A stretch of DNA of 14,846 nt, taken from the NCBI GenBank assembly GCA_030453055.1, contig JAKDLC010000019.1:1-14846 (forward strand). Reading direction: 5' to 3'. A program made the translations under genes and the position numbers. Under the pieces are notes generated by a model, which was not told the DNA's origin, made no database searches, and saw only the letters and a program-made list of their open reading frames with translations. Below, in pieces: positions 1 to 7,804 of the stretch (the stretch's first letter is position 1; each line of letters opens with the position of its first letter). Origin of the DNA: Nitrosospira sp. Its GTDB lineage: Bacteria > Pseudomonadota > Gammaproteobacteria > Burkholderiales > Nitrosomonadaceae.

Positions 1-66
1 CGGTTTATTCATTTGAATCGGTTATGTAACGATATCTCTGACTCACTACACTAGCCATATTCCATG

Positions 67-93
67 TTAACGGCTGTGAACGGAGAATGTTTA
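67..93 (-). promoter_or_regulatory. Putative sigma-28 (FliA) promoter reading out of the window
   Basis: Read on the minus strand, the site is TAAACATT, 11 bases, GCCGTTAA. The enterobacterial FliA consensus is TAAAGTTT-N11-GCCGATAA, so the -35 matches 6 of 8 and the -10 matches 7 of 8 at exactly the right spacing. It lies about 30 bases past the flgJ stop and points away from flgJ, toward position 1. In many flagellated proteobacteria flgK and flgL follow flgJ and are late, sigma-28 dependent genes. A flgK gene just outside the window is therefore the likely target, but it is not visible here. No convincing flgK start is present in positions 1-66. Confidence 0.6.
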
Positions 94-122
94 GCGCCAC
101 AGCGGATCACGGAAAGCGCTTC

Positions 123-1136
123 CTATGACCACTGCGTGGTCCTGATGATCCGGCTCAGTTTGTCCGCATAGTTCGGATCGGTGGCGTAGCCCGCCCTTTG
201 CAACCCCTGCGCGAAGCCCTCCGCATTGAGCCCTTGCGCCGCCTCAGTCAACACACCTGCATAGCGCGGGTTGTTGCGCAACAGATTGGCATAGTCGCGG
301 AAGGCGTCCGCATAGGAGGGATAGGCGCGGAATTTCTCGACGCTCTTCTGCGCTACGCCATTGACATACTCCGTCGTTACCGTTTCCACTACGGGGCCCT
401 TCCAGTTACCGCCCGCTTTCACGCCGAACAGGTTGTGGCTGGGCGTGCCATCCGCCGCGCGGATTTCCCGCTTACCCCATCCGCTCTCCAGCGCCGCCTG
501 TCCGAGCATGAACCGGGCCGGTATTCCCGTTACCTGGCTGGCCTGGATCGCATGGGGCATCAGCCGCGTCTGAAATTCGGCCGCCTGCGATTGCGGCCGG
601 GATTGAAACGCAGTCTGCTGGAGCAGTTGCGAAAGCGGCTCCGGGTGCTGCGGCGGCGGTTGCGACGGTTGCGAGTGCTGCGGCGCGAGCGCGCTCGTTT
701 GCTGCGGCTGCCGGGGCGACTGCTGGGTGGGTACGTTCTCCTGCGGCGACGTCTGCGGTGAGGCTGCGTCCCCGGGATGCGCCGGAACCGGACCGATGGC
801 GGGAGCGACGGTTTCTCGCGGAAGATCCGCGGGCAATCCGCGACCCAATTGCTGCACCATCATGTCCGCCAGACCAATGCCGCGTGAAGCCAGGCTTTGC
901 GACAACTGCTGATCGAGCATGGAGATATAAAGACGGCTCTGATCGTTATCCAGCAGGCTGTCCTGGGAGGTAGCCTCGCGCATGCTTTTCAGCATCATGT
1001 TCATGAACAATGCTTCGAATTGTTTGGCGGCGGCTTCAAGCCCGGCCTTGTCGGCTCTTTTGGCATCGATACGCAGTCCGTTGACGGCCTGCACATCAAG
1101 GGCGAATTTTCCGGAGAGGTCAGCCGAAGCAGCCAT
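123..1136 (-). CDS. flgJ: FlgJ, rod-cap scaffold fused to peptidoglycan hydrolase
   Basis: The 337-residue protein caps the growing rod and opens a hole in the peptidoglycan in the periplasm. Residues about 25-98 form the rod-binding domain (AAKQFEALFMNMMLKSMRE and following). Residues about 105-185 are a linker very rich in Pro and Gln. Residues about 187-337 form the glucosaminidase-type (GH73) domain. The ALESGWG motif places the presumed catalytic Glu at residue 217, and a second conserved Glu in TTEY is at 256. The spacing of 39 is the same as between the two catalytic Glu of Salmonella FlgJ (184 and 223, from memory). The fused two-domain form is usual in beta- and gammaproteobacteria. 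The ATG overlaps the flgI stop by one base (TGATG), implying translational coupling. It is the last gene of the flgB-J run. Confidence 0.96.
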   Translation of the reverse strand: MAASADLSGKFALDVQAVNGLRIDAKRADKAGLEAAAKQFEALFMNMMLKSMREATSQDSLLDNDQSRLYISMLDQQLSQSLASRGIGLADMMVQQLGRGLPADLPRETVAPAIGPVPAHPGDAASPQTSPQENVPTQQSPRQPQQTSALAPQHSQPSQPPPQHPEPLSQLLQQTAFQSRPQSQAAEFQTRLMPHAIQASQVTGIPARFMLGQAALESGWGKREIRAADGTPSHNLFGVKAGGNWKGPVVETVTTEYVNGVAQKSVEKFRAYPSYADAFRDYANLLRNNPRYAGVLTEAAQGLNAEGFAQGLQRAGYATDPNYADKLSRIIRTTQWS

Positions 1137-2251
1137 CAGATGATTTCCAGATCCGCCCGCAGCGACCCGGCTGCTTTCATCGCCTGCAAAATCGCCAATA
1201 AATCTTGCGGTGTCGCGCCGATCGCGTTCAGCGCCTTCACCACTTCGGCCAGCGAGGCGCCCTCCACCATCGTAAGCATGCCGGACTCCTGCTGGATCTC
1301 GATGGTCGAACGCTGCGCTTGCACGGTCTGTCCGCTGGAAAATGGTCCGGGCTGGCTGATCACCGGTTCGGTGCTGATGACCACCGATAGATTGCCGTGG
1401 GCGATGGCGCAGGCGTCAACCGTCGCCGCCTGGTTCATGACCACGGAACCGGTGCGACTATTGAGGATCACTTTGGCATGAGGCGGCGCGGGACTGATAT
1501 TCAGGCTTTCCATTTCCGCGATGAAGGCCACGCGCTGGTCGCCGCCCTCGGGCGTGTTGATCTGGACCGCACGGGCGTCCAGCGCCGCGGCGGTGCCCGC
1601 GCCGAATCTCCCGTTGATGGCGTCTACGATTCGTTTGGTATTGGAAAAGTCGGCGTTGCTAAGCTCGAGCCGGATGATGTTGCCCTCGCCCAGCGCGACG
1701 GGCACCGCGCGCTCGACTGTCGCGCCGCCGGTGATGCGCCCCGCGTTCAGATGATTGACCTGCACCTGGCTGCCGCTGGCGGCGGCGCCAAAGCCGCCGA
1801 CCAACAGACTGCCTTGGGCCATGCCGTAGACCTGGCCGTCGGCCCCCTTGAGCGGCGTCATGAGCAAAGTCCCGTTGCGCAGGCTTCTGGCGTTGCCCAC
1901 GCTGGACACGGTCACGTCAATGACCTGGCCCGGCTGGGCGAACGGTGGCAGCGAGGCGGTGACCATCACCGCCGCCACGTTCCTCAGTCGCAGATTGGTG
2001 CCGGGCGGCAGATTGATGCCCAATTGCATCAACATGCTTGTCAGGGTCTGTATGGTGAATGGCGCCTGGTTGGTCTGATCGCCGGTGCCATCCAGACCCA
2101 CTACCAGACCATACCCGACGAGCTGATTGGCCCGCACGCCGCTGATCGAGGCCAGGTCCTTGATGCGCTCGGCTTGCGCCGCCGTGGTGAAAATGCCGAG
2201 CAATACCATGGCAAGCACCCGGCAGATTCTTGTCTGGACTGTGGGTAGCAT
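1136..2251 (-). CDS. flgI: FlgI, flagellar P-ring protein
   Basis: The 371-residue protein is the periplasmic P-ring subunit that forms the bushing around the rod in the peptidoglycan layer. The N-terminus carries a Sec signal peptide with a hydrophobic core at about residues 10-24 and a likely cleavage after AQA at 27. The mature protein begins with ERIKDLASISGVRANQLVGY, followed by GLVVGLDGTGDQT, both highly characteristic of FlgI. Length is normal for the family. It sits 11 bases after flgH and overlaps flgJ by one base. The ribosome binding site is weak (GAGAG about 8 bases before the ATG), so coupling to flgH is plausible. FlgA, encoded divergently, is its known assembly chaperone. Confidence 0.97.
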   Translation of the reverse strand: MLPTVQTRICRVLAMVLLGIFTTAAQAERIKDLASISGVRANQLVGYGLVVGLDGTGDQTNQAPFTIQTLTSMLMQLGINLPPGTNLRLRNVAAVMVTASLPPFAQPGQVIDVTVSSVGNARSLRNGTLLMTPLKGADGQVYGMAQGSLLVGGFGAAASGSQVQVNHLNAGRITGGATVERAVPVALGEGNIIRLELSNADFSNTKRIVDAINGRFGAGTAAALDARAVQINTPEGGDQRVAFIAEMESLNISPAPPHAKVILNSRTGSVVMNQAATVDACAIAHGNLSVVISTEPVISQPGPFSSGQTVQAQRSTIEIQQESGMLTMVEGASLAEVVKALNAIGATPQDLLAILQAMKAAGSLRADLEII

Positions 2252-2262
2252 TCCGGAATCTC

Positions 2263-2964
2263 TCAGAACGGTGAGACGGTCAGGAAAAAGCGCGAGAGCC
2301 AGCCCATCGTCTGCGCCTCGTCGATATAGCCATTGGCCTTGTATTCGATCCGCGCATCCGCCACCTGGATCGACGATACCGTGTTGTTGATGACGGTTTC
2401 CGGGCGCACCACGCCGGAAAAACGGATGTACTCGGTGCCCTGGGTCATGGCCAGTTGTTTTTCACCGCTGACCACCAGGTAGTTGTTCGGCAGCACTTCA
2501 ATGACCGTGACGGTGATCGTTCCGCTGAAATTGTTTCTGGAAGCCGCTTCTCCCTTGCCCGAGAAATCGTTGGAAGATGAGGCCCCCAGATCAATATTTT
2601 TCGTAATAGGCACGCCGAATATCGCTGGGGGGACGGCAAAATTCACGCCGCCGTCCTTGTTGGCGCTGCTATTGGATTTTTTGCTTGCATTGGTGTTCTC
2701 GTTGAGCAGGATCACCAGCGTATCGCCTACCTGGCGTGCCCGGCGATCCTGAAATAGCGGCTGATGACCCGTACCCGCCTGATAGATGGCGCCGTTGGTG
2801 GCCGGCCGGCCGTCTTGCGCCGCGCGGGAAGACATCGGCTGCTGTACGATCGCGGTGGGGGCCGGCAGGCTGATGCAGCCGGAAAGCGCGAGCAGCATGA
2901 CAGCCGCAGGCGCCCCAAGCCACGTGATCCTTCCTCTTCGCCTCGCCGAAAAACCCTTGATCAT
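2263..2964 (-). CDS. flgH: FlgH, flagellar L-ring lipoprotein
   Basis: This is the outer-membrane L-ring subunit. From the ATG chosen at 2964 the protein has 233 residues. A basic n-region (SARRRGR) and hydrophobic segment lead to a lipobox, LALSGC, with the lipidated Cys at residue 30. The body has the FlgH signature [20 protein letters not shown], then a Ser/Asn/Lys-rich stretch, and ends [12 protein letters not shown]. An in-frame ATG further upstream, at 3015, would give 250 residues with an atypically long polar leader. The ATG at 2964 has AAAGG about 6 bases before it and gives a normal lipoprotein signal, so it is preferred. Either start may be used. It lies between flgG and flgI, as expected. 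Confidence 0.93.
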   Translation of the reverse strand: MIKGFSARRRGRITWLGAPAAVMLLALSGCISLPAPTAIVQQPMSSRAAQDGRPATNGAIYQAGTGHQPLFQDRRARQVGDTLVILLNENTNASKKSNSSANKDGGVNFAVPPAIFGVPITKNIDLGASSSNDFSGKGEAASRNNFSGTITVTVIEVLPNNYLVVSGEKQLAMTQGTEYIRFSGVVRPETVINNTVSSIQVADARIEYKANGYIDEAQTMGWLSRFFLTVSPF

Positions 2965-3037
2965 TGGAGCCTTTATGTTGGTGTTCCCGCAGTCATTACG
3001 CTCGCATCTGCTCATCGCCGCCTATCCCATCCACCTA

Positions 3038-3820
3038 TCACATCTGAGACAGGCGCTGGAGCATCTGGTCCGACGTCTGGATCGACTTGCTGTTAATCTC
3101 GTAGGCACGCTGGGTCTGGATCATGTTGACCAGTTCCTCCACCACATTGACGTTGGAGGTTTCCACATAGCCCTGCTTGAGGATACCGGCGCCGTCTATA
3201 CCGGGAGTATTGATAATGGGCGGGCCGCTGGAGAAGGTTTCCACATAAAAATTCTCGCCCACGCTCTGTAGTCCGACCGGGTTGATAAACGTGGCGAGTT
3301 GCAGTGTGCCTACCTCAACCGGCGCACTGGAGCCCGGTTGAGCGACGGAAACCGTACCGTCCCGGCCAATGGTGATGCTCAAGGCGTTGGCGGGAATGGT
3401 GATGTTCGGTTGAATCTGATAACCGCTGGATGTCACGAGCTGCCCCTGGAAATCGGATTGAAACGAGCCATCCCGGGTGTAAGCGATCGTGCCGTCCGGC
3501 AGCAGCACCTGGAGGAATCCACGGCCCTGAATGGCCACGTCCTTCGAATTCCCGGTTTGCTGCAAATTACCTTGCGTGAATACGCGTTCGGTAGCGACAG
3601 GTCTGACGCCGGTGCCGATCTGCAATCCCGATGGCAATTGTGTTTGCTGCGACGACTGGGCGCCGGGCTGGCGTAAGGTCTGGTATAGCAGATCCTCGAA
3701 AACCGCGCGTGAGCGCTTGAATCCGTTGGTGCTGACATTTGCCAGGTTGTTGGCGATGACGTCCATCTGCGTCTGTTGCGCATTCAGACCGGTCTTGGAA
3801 ATCCATAGCGAGCGGATCAT
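3038..3820 (-). CDS. flgG: FlgG, distal rod protein
   Basis: The 260-residue protein is the distal rod subunit, an axial protein exported by the flagellar type III system. The N-terminal rod motif reads [20 protein letters not shown], followed by [20 protein letters not shown]. The C-terminus has the axial coiled-coil motif [20 protein letters not shown], ending [10 protein letters not shown]. Length is typical (about 260). The central [22 protein letters not shown] is diagnostic of FlgG rather than FlgF. The start has AGGAG 6-7 bases upstream. It follows flgF after a 48-base gap. Confidence 0.97.
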   Translation of the reverse strand: MIRSLWISKTGLNAQQTQMDVIANNLANVSTNGFKRSRAVFEDLLYQTLRQPGAQSSQQTQLPSGLQIGTGVRPVATERVFTQGNLQQTGNSKDVAIQGRGFLQVLLPDGTIAYTRDGSFQSDFQGQLVTSSGYQIQPNITIPANALSITIGRDGTVSVAQPGSSAPVEVGTLQLATFINPVGLQSVGENFYVETFSSGPPIINTPGIDGAGILKQGYVETSNVNVVEELVNMIQTQRAYEINSKSIQTSDQMLQRLSQM

Positions 3821-3868
3821 GTAAGTCTCCTGAGAATAATCTATACCAGTTTTTTGCTTTTCCCTGTG

Positions 3869-4615
3869 TTAACTCATGCTCAGCAGGATGCTTGCCCGCT
3901 GCGCATTGCCTTCGGCGTTTTTCAACATCTTCATGTGCGTCTCGAACTGGCGCGAGAGCGAAATCATGTTAACCAGCGCGTCGACGACATTGACGTTGCT
4001 GCCTTCCAGCGCGCCGGCGACAAGGGTGACGCTTGGATCTGCATTCGCCGCCCCGGCAGGGATCCGGAACAGGCCGTCCGGCCCGCGCGTGAGCTGGGCT
4101 TCGGGCGGATTGACCAATTTGATGCGACCGGCTGTCAGCACGACGTTCGATTCATTCGATCCCGGACGAATCGCCACCGTGGAAACGGTCCCGTCCTTTG
4201 CAATCGTGACTGTCGACCCCGGAGGAATGGCGATCAGGCCGGTCTCACTCTGTAGATTCAGACCATCGCGCGTCTGCAATACGCCATTGGCGCTGACCTG
4301 CAGATTGCCGTTGCGGGTATACGCTTCACTGCCGTTTGCCAGCCGAACGGCGATCCAACCCGGTCCCTGCACCGCCACGTCGAGGTCGCGCTCGGTTTGC
4401 TGTAACTTGCCAGGACGAAAATCCGCGCCGGCGCTTGAATCCACCACGAATGCCCGGGTCGCCAATGCCTTGCTGAATATCGGCACTGAGCGCAATACGC
4501 TGGTTTCGGTTCGATAGGCGGTGGTATTCGCGTTGGCGAGATTATGCGACACGGCGGCCTGCTGCCCCAGCGTATGCTTGGCGCCGGTCATTGACGTGTA
4601 GATCATTCGATCCAT
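3869..4615 (-). CDS. flgF: FlgF, proximal rod protein
   Basis: The 248-residue protein is a proximal rod subunit. It opens MDRMIYTSMTGAKHTLGQQA, with the conserved VSHNLANANTTAYRTE segment shared by FlgB/C/E/F/G. It ends with the axial motif SNVNVVDALVNMISLSRQFE and MHMK-like residues leading to a C-terminal LLSMS. The GRI/DRMIY start and position between flgE and flgG separate it from its paralogue flgG. AGGAG lies 6 bases before the ATG and is directly abutted on its upstream side by a perfect 12-base palindrome (4627-4638). Confidence 0.96.
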   Translation of the reverse strand: MDRMIYTSMTGAKHTLGQQAAVSHNLANANTTAYRTETSVLRSVPIFSKALATRAFVVDSSAGADFRPGKLQQTERDLDVAVQGPGWIAVRLANGSEAYTRNGNLQVSANGVLQTRDGLNLQSETGLIAIPPGSTVTIAKDGTVSTVAIRPGSNESNVVLTAGRIKLVNPPEAQLTRGPDGLFRIPAGAANADPSVTLVAGALEGSNVNVVDALVNMISLSRQFETHMKMLKNAEGNAQRASILLSMS

Positions 4616-4626
4616 CTATAACTCCT

Positions 4627-4638
4627 ATTCCTTGGAAT
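4627..4638. repeat. 12-base perfect palindrome abutting the flgF Shine-Dalgarno
   Basis: The sequence ATTCCTTGGAAT is its own reverse complement. It ends one base before the AGGAG ribosome binding site of flgF (plus-strand 4622-4626). It may be chance, a protein-binding site, or an RNA element that influences flgF translation. As RNA it has no natural loop, so only a shorter stem would form. Confidence 0.4.
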
Positions 4639-4676
4639 GGGCGGAAATTTACTTACAACTCATCTCCACGCTTTCA

Positions 4677-5885
4677 TTACCTCAGATTTACCGCCGTCTG
4701 TAACACCTGGTCATGCGTTTTGATGGTCTGGGCGTTGGCCTGGTAAACTCGCTGGGCCATGATCATATTGACCAGTTCGGAGGTCAATTCCACGTTCGAG
4801 TCCTCTACCGCGCCCGATTGCAAGCCCCCCAGACTCCCCGTTTTCGGCACGCCAATCAGGGGAACGCCGGATTCGGGGCTCTCTATCCAGGTATTGTCGC
4901 CCTGTGACTGCAAGCCCTGTGGATTGGCGAAATCAGCCAGCACGACCTGCCCAAGACTTAACGATTTACCGCTGGAGTAGCTGCCCAGGATCATGCCATC
5001 GGCGCCGACGTCAAAACCGGTCAGCCGGCCTGAAGCGTAGCCGTCCTCGGCCAGCGCGTTGACGCCGAAACTGGAGCCGAACTGTGTCGTGCCGGTAAAA
5101 TCCAGATTGAAAACCACCGGATTCGCACCGGTAGTCACGGTTTTCGTCACAGGAAATATTGCGGCGCCTGAGAGGGCGCCGTTGGGCAGAAAATTAAGCG
5201 CGCCTATCGATAACCCGCCATTGAGCATTGCGCCGTCGCTGGACGCAAATACGTCCCAGGCATTGGCGGCCGTTTTGACGAAATAAGTCGATACGGTGTG
5301 CGAATTTCCCAGGCTGTCGTGTAGCGGTACCGGCATAAAGCTGCTGTAAGTGGTTGGATCAGTCATATTGAAGGCGGCAGAACTCAGTATTGCTTCCCGC
5401 GAGTCCAGATTAACCAGGGCGCTCACCAACGTGGTTGCGCTTGGCGGTAAATCGGCGCTGGAAATCCAGATATCGGACGGCGCGCCTGCATTGATCTGGC
5501 CGGCTGCGTTCGCCGTGTACCCGGTGAGGCGCAGGCCGGTGCTGTTGACGATGTACCCATCCTTGTCTTGATGAAACTGACCATTGCGCGAGTAGCTGAT
5601 GGCGCCCTGGTCGCTCAGGCGATAGAAGCCGTTGCCGTTGATTGCGATATCGAGTGGGTTGTTCGACGTGGTAATGCTTCCCTGGCTGAATTGCTGCGCG
5701 ATTGCGGCTACCTGGACGCCAAGACCGGGCTGATCCCCGCCCGATAACGAGTTGGCGTAAACATCGGCAAACTGCGCCTTCGATTGCTTGAAACCCACGG
5801 TGTTGGTGTTGGCCACGTTATTGCCGATCACATCCAGTCTGCTGGATGCCGCGTTCAGACCGCTCAAGCCTTGCTGGAAACTCAT
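4677..5885 (-). CDS. flgE: FlgE, flagellar hook protein
   Basis: The 402-residue protein is the hook subunit, exported and assembled under the FlgD cap. The N-terminus reads MSFQQGLSGLNAASSRLDVI followed by GNNVANTNTVGFKQSKAQFADVYA, a textbook FlgE start. The middle holds the variable hook domains, including DSLGNSHTVSTYFVK. The C-terminus has DSNVELTSELVNMIMAQRVY and ends QVLQTAVNLR. Length is close to enterobacterial FlgE (about 403). The start has AAGGAG 6 bases upstream. The leader between flgD and flgE contains a two-part stem-loop and a palindrome that runs into the Shine-Dalgarno. Confidence 0.97.
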   Translation of the reverse strand: MSFQQGLSGLNAASSRLDVIGNNVANTNTVGFKQSKAQFADVYANSLSGGDQPGLGVQVAAIAQQFSQGSITTSNNPLDIAINGNGFYRLSDQGAISYSRNGQFHQDKDGYIVNSTGLRLTGYTANAAGQINAGAPSDIWISSADLPPSATTLVSALVNLDSREAILSSAAFNMTDPTTYSSFMPVPLHDSLGNSHTVSTYFVKTAANAWDVFASSDGAMLNGGLSIGALNFLPNGALSGAAIFPVTKTVTTGANPVVFNLDFTGTTQFGSSFGVNALAEDGYASGRLTGFDVGADGMILGSYSSGKSLSLGQVVLADFANPQGLQSQGDNTWIESPESGVPLIGVPKTGSLGGLQSGAVEDSNVELTSELVNMIMAQRVYQANAQTIKTHDQVLQTAVNLR

Positions 5886-5894
5886 GATGTGCTC

Positions 5895-5904
5895 CTTACG
5901 TAAG
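5895..5904. repeat. 10-base palindrome overlapping the flgE Shine-Dalgarno
   Basis: CTTACGTAAG is a perfect palindrome. On the minus strand its last bases (AAG) are the first bases of the flgE ribosome binding site AAGGAG. If it paired between transcripts or was bound by a protein, it could affect access to the site. Function is inference. Confidence 0.4.
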
Positions 5905-5936
5905 CGTCTCTGCCTGGAGACCAGGGACCGGAGACG
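5905..5936 (-). promoter_or_regulatory. Stem-loop in the flgD-flgE intergenic leader
   Basis: On the minus strand the RNA can fold as an outer stem CGUCUC/GAGACG (6 bp) enclosing an inner stem CCUGG/CCAGG (5 bp) with a 3-base loop UCU, with an asymmetric internal loop of 5 and 2 bases. It ends 7 bases before the flgE Shine-Dalgarno. No U-run follows, so it is not an intrinsic terminator. It may stabilise the flgE part of the operon transcript or tune translation of the highly needed hook protein. The fold is read directly from the sequence; the role is inferred. Confidence 0.5.
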
Positions 5937-5970
5937 GAATTATTGGATAGTGCCTGTTTAACCCGGATGT

Positions 5971-6639
5971 TTAAAAAATCTGTTTGATATCCGCCAGGCT
6001 TGCCGTTCCCAGCGCCCCGACATTCAGCTCAACACCCTGCGTCCCCTGGGATACACCCTGGACTGTGCCAAGCGCGAGTGGTTGCGCATCGACTTTCTGG
6101 TCGTCACGCTGCGCGCTGACGCTCACGGTGTAAGCGCCTTCCGCCGCCTGGGCGCCGGCATCCGTCTTGCCATCCCACTCCAGAGGCAGAGAGCCTGCCG
6201 CCTGCGCACCCAGATCCATGACCCGCACTGCCTGGCCTGCGCTGTCGTGTATCGTCACCTTTACCTGGTCGGCCGGCTGCGCCAGATCGATACCGAACGT
6301 TCCGCGATTACCTGCCAATTGCAGCGTGGAGCCGGGCATCAGTACGTTGTGGCCGATCATGCCGGCGGCCTGCAGGGATTGATTTGCAGCAAAACCGCTC
6401 GACATGGCTTGCAACGTGGCGTTGAGCTTCTCGATGCCGTTAACGGTACTGATCTGCGCGAGTTGCGAAGTTACCTGGGCATTGTCGAGAGGGTTGAGAG
6501 GATCCTGGTTTTTCATTTGCGTGACCAGCAGCTTGAGGAACCGATCCTGCAAACCCTCGTCAGCCGGCTTGGCGGCGTTTTTGGCGCCGTACGGAGCAAA
6601 CGGATTTGAGGCCGGACCGGCGTTTTGAATAGGGCTCAT
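5971..6639 (-). CDS. flgD: FlgD, hook cap / hook assembly scaffold
   Basis: The 222-residue protein caps the growing hook and is lost on completion. Residues about 31-72 hold the family signature QDRFLKLLVTQMKNQDPLNP followed by LDNAQVTSQLAQ, needed for export and capping. The rest is the FlgD Ig-like and tudor-like region, with VTIHDSAGQAVRVMDLG and PLEWDGKTDAGAQAAEGAYT typical of the FlgD Ig domain. Length is normal. The start has AAGGAAG about 6 bases upstream. It follows flgC by 11 bases. An 85-base gap with a hairpin separates it from flgE. Confidence 0.96.
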   Translation of the reverse strand: MSPIQNAGPASNPFAPYGAKNAAKPADEGLQDRFLKLLVTQMKNQDPLNPLDNAQVTSQLAQISTVNGIEKLNATLQAMSSGFAANQSLQAAGMIGHNVLMPGSTLQLAGNRGTFGIDLAQPADQVKVTIHDSAGQAVRVMDLGAQAAGSLPLEWDGKTDAGAQAAEGAYTVSVSAQRDDQKVDAQPLALGTVQGVSQGTQGVELNVGALGTASLADIKQIF

Positions 6640-6650
6640 GGTAATCTTCC

Positions 6651-7079
6651 TTATTGTCCGATGGTTAACGTCTTCAACAGCAGTGTCTTGGCGGTATTCA
6701 TTATGTCTACGTTATTCTGGTACGAGCGCGAAGCGGAAATCATGTCCACCATTTCCTCTACTACGTTTACATTTGGCATGGTCACGTAGCCCTCCCGATT
6801 CGCCAGTGGATGGCCGGGTTGGTGCACCATCCTCATCGGAGACTTATTTTCGATTACCGACGCCACCCTGACACCGTTTGCGCTGTTGGCGACGCTACCG
6901 AATTCGGGACCTCCCGCAGGCTGGGTGCTCATGAACACCACCTGCTTGGCCTTGTAGGGCTGGCCGCCGGAACTCACCGCACTGTCGGCGTTGGCCAGAT
7001 TGCTCGCCACCGCGTTGAGGCGCTGATTTTGGGCCGTCATTGCCGACCCGGCGACTGTGAATATATTGAATAGCGACAT
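6651..7079 (-). CDS. flgC: FlgC, proximal rod protein
   Basis: The 142-residue protein is a proximal rod subunit. The N-terminus [20 protein letters not shown] followed by [13 protein letters not shown] is the usual FlgC rod motif. The C-terminus carries [20 protein letters not shown] then [22 protein letters not shown], typical of FlgC. Length matches the family (about 135-145). It starts 14 bases after the flgB stop, with a GGAG about 9 bases upstream of the ATG. Confidence 0.97.
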   Translation of the reverse strand: MSLFNIFTVAGSAMTAQNQRLNAVASNLANADSAVSSGGQPYKAKQVVFMSTQPAGGPEFGSVANSANGVRVASVIENKSPMRMVHQPGHPLANREGYVTMPNVNVVEEMVDMISASRSYQNNVDIMNTAKTLLLKTLTIGQ

Positions 7080-7093
7080 CGTGCGTTTACTCC

Positions 7094-7498
7094 TTAACCC
7101 TGAATTGAAGACAGCATCATTTTGACCTGGGTGCTGATGTACGTGAGGTTGGCTTCATAATGGATTGCGTTATCCGCGAACTGATTGCGCTCTGCGTCCA
7201 TATCCACCGTGTTTCCGTCCACGCTGCCTTGCATCATGGAACGATACTGCAAGGGAGCGGCGCCGCCCGACGCACTGCCGGTGTCGGGCGCGATGTGCTT
7301 CGGCGCAGTGGACGCGAGCGTCATCACCCCGCTGCCCGTCAGCACGCCTTGCAGTGCGGCATTGAAGTCGATGTCGCGCGCCTTGTACTTCGGCGTATCC
7401 GCATTGGCGATGTTCGACGCAATCAATTGTTGGCGATGAGCCCGCAGGTTGGCGGCGTCCTGATGAAAACGGAACGTTGTGTCAAGCTTGTCGATCAT
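7094..7498 (-). CDS. flgB: FlgB, proximal rod protein, first gene of the flgB-J operon
   Basis: The 134-residue protein is the proximal rod subunit nearest the export apparatus. Recognisable parts are [20 protein letters not shown] followed by DFNAAL, and a C-terminal axial helix ending [20 protein letters not shown]. Length is typical. GAGGAGG lies 7 bases before the ATG, the strongest ribosome binding site of the operon. It is transcribed divergently from flgA across a 306-base intergenic region, where the operon promoter should lie. Confidence 0.96.
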   Translation of the reverse strand: MIDKLDTTFRFHQDAANLRAHRQQLIASNIANADTPKYKARDIDFNAALQGVLTGSGVMTLASTAPKHIAPDTGSASGGAAPLQYRSMMQGSVDGNTVDMDAERNQFADNAIHYEANLTYISTQVKMMLSSIQG

Positions 7499-7804
7499 AA
7501 GATAGCCTCCTCAAGGAATGCACGTTCTTGCCGTTGATCACACTGTATTGCATGGCGGCACCATTCAAATGATGAAGGAGCGGGGCAAAAACCCCTCATC
7601 TTCGCGCTTTGGAATTCATGTCCGCGGATGCGGCCCCACCCTGTCCAACTCCAACTGCCGGATTCCAGATGATAGAAAGACTTCATCCGGACGATCCAGG
7701 GAACAACGAGTGAAACCAGCCTCATTTCCGGTCGCTGCCTGCAGTGAGGGCAGACTAGAATTGTCTTCAACCCGATCCGGGAAACATCGTTTGAGGTACC
7801 CATC
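7499..7804. promoter_or_regulatory. Divergent flgB/flgA regulatory region
   Basis: This 306-base stretch holds no credible gene; open frames crossing it run antisense or out of frame into flgA. It must contain the leftward flgB-J and rightward flgA promoters. I could not identify a convincing sigma-70, sigma-54 or sigma-28 promoter. A candidate of interest is an interrupted inverted repeat at 7571-7600. Others are an inverted repeat CCGGAT (7658-7663) / ATCCGG (7685-7690) and a small CCCG-ATC-CGGG stem at 7771-7781, close to the flgA ribosome binding site. If the operon is FlhDC-dependent, poor -35 matches would be expected. Confidence 0.55.
7571..7600. repeat. Interrupted inverted repeat in the flgA/flgB divergent region
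   Basis: GATGA (7571-7575), a 6-base insert, then GGGG (7582-7585), loop CAAAAA, CCCC (7592-7595) and TCATC (7596-7600). The nine paired bases form a stem with a one-sided 6-base bulge. It lies roughly 75-100 bases upstream of flgB, within its probable leader or promoter. No run of T on the matching side supports a terminator for a gene. Confidence 0.4.

Noticed and set aside
1..60. Possible flgK start within the window edge
   Set aside because: ATG codons on the minus strand here lead to stops after at most 17 codons and do not resemble a FlgK N-terminus.
198..761. 187-residue plus-strand open frame, Arg/Leu-rich
   Set aside because: It is antisense to flgJ; its composition mirrors the Gln/Pro-rich linker codons, with no recognisable family or ribosome binding site.
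1397..2248. 283-residue plus-strand open frame
   Set aside because: It lies entirely antisense to flgI and reads as a His/Asp/Arg-rich shadow of a GC-rich gene.
7538..7568. Sigma-54-like GG/GC pair upstream of flgB (minus strand)
   Set aside because: The GG to GC spacing is 9 rather than 10 bases, and the flanking bases match poorly.
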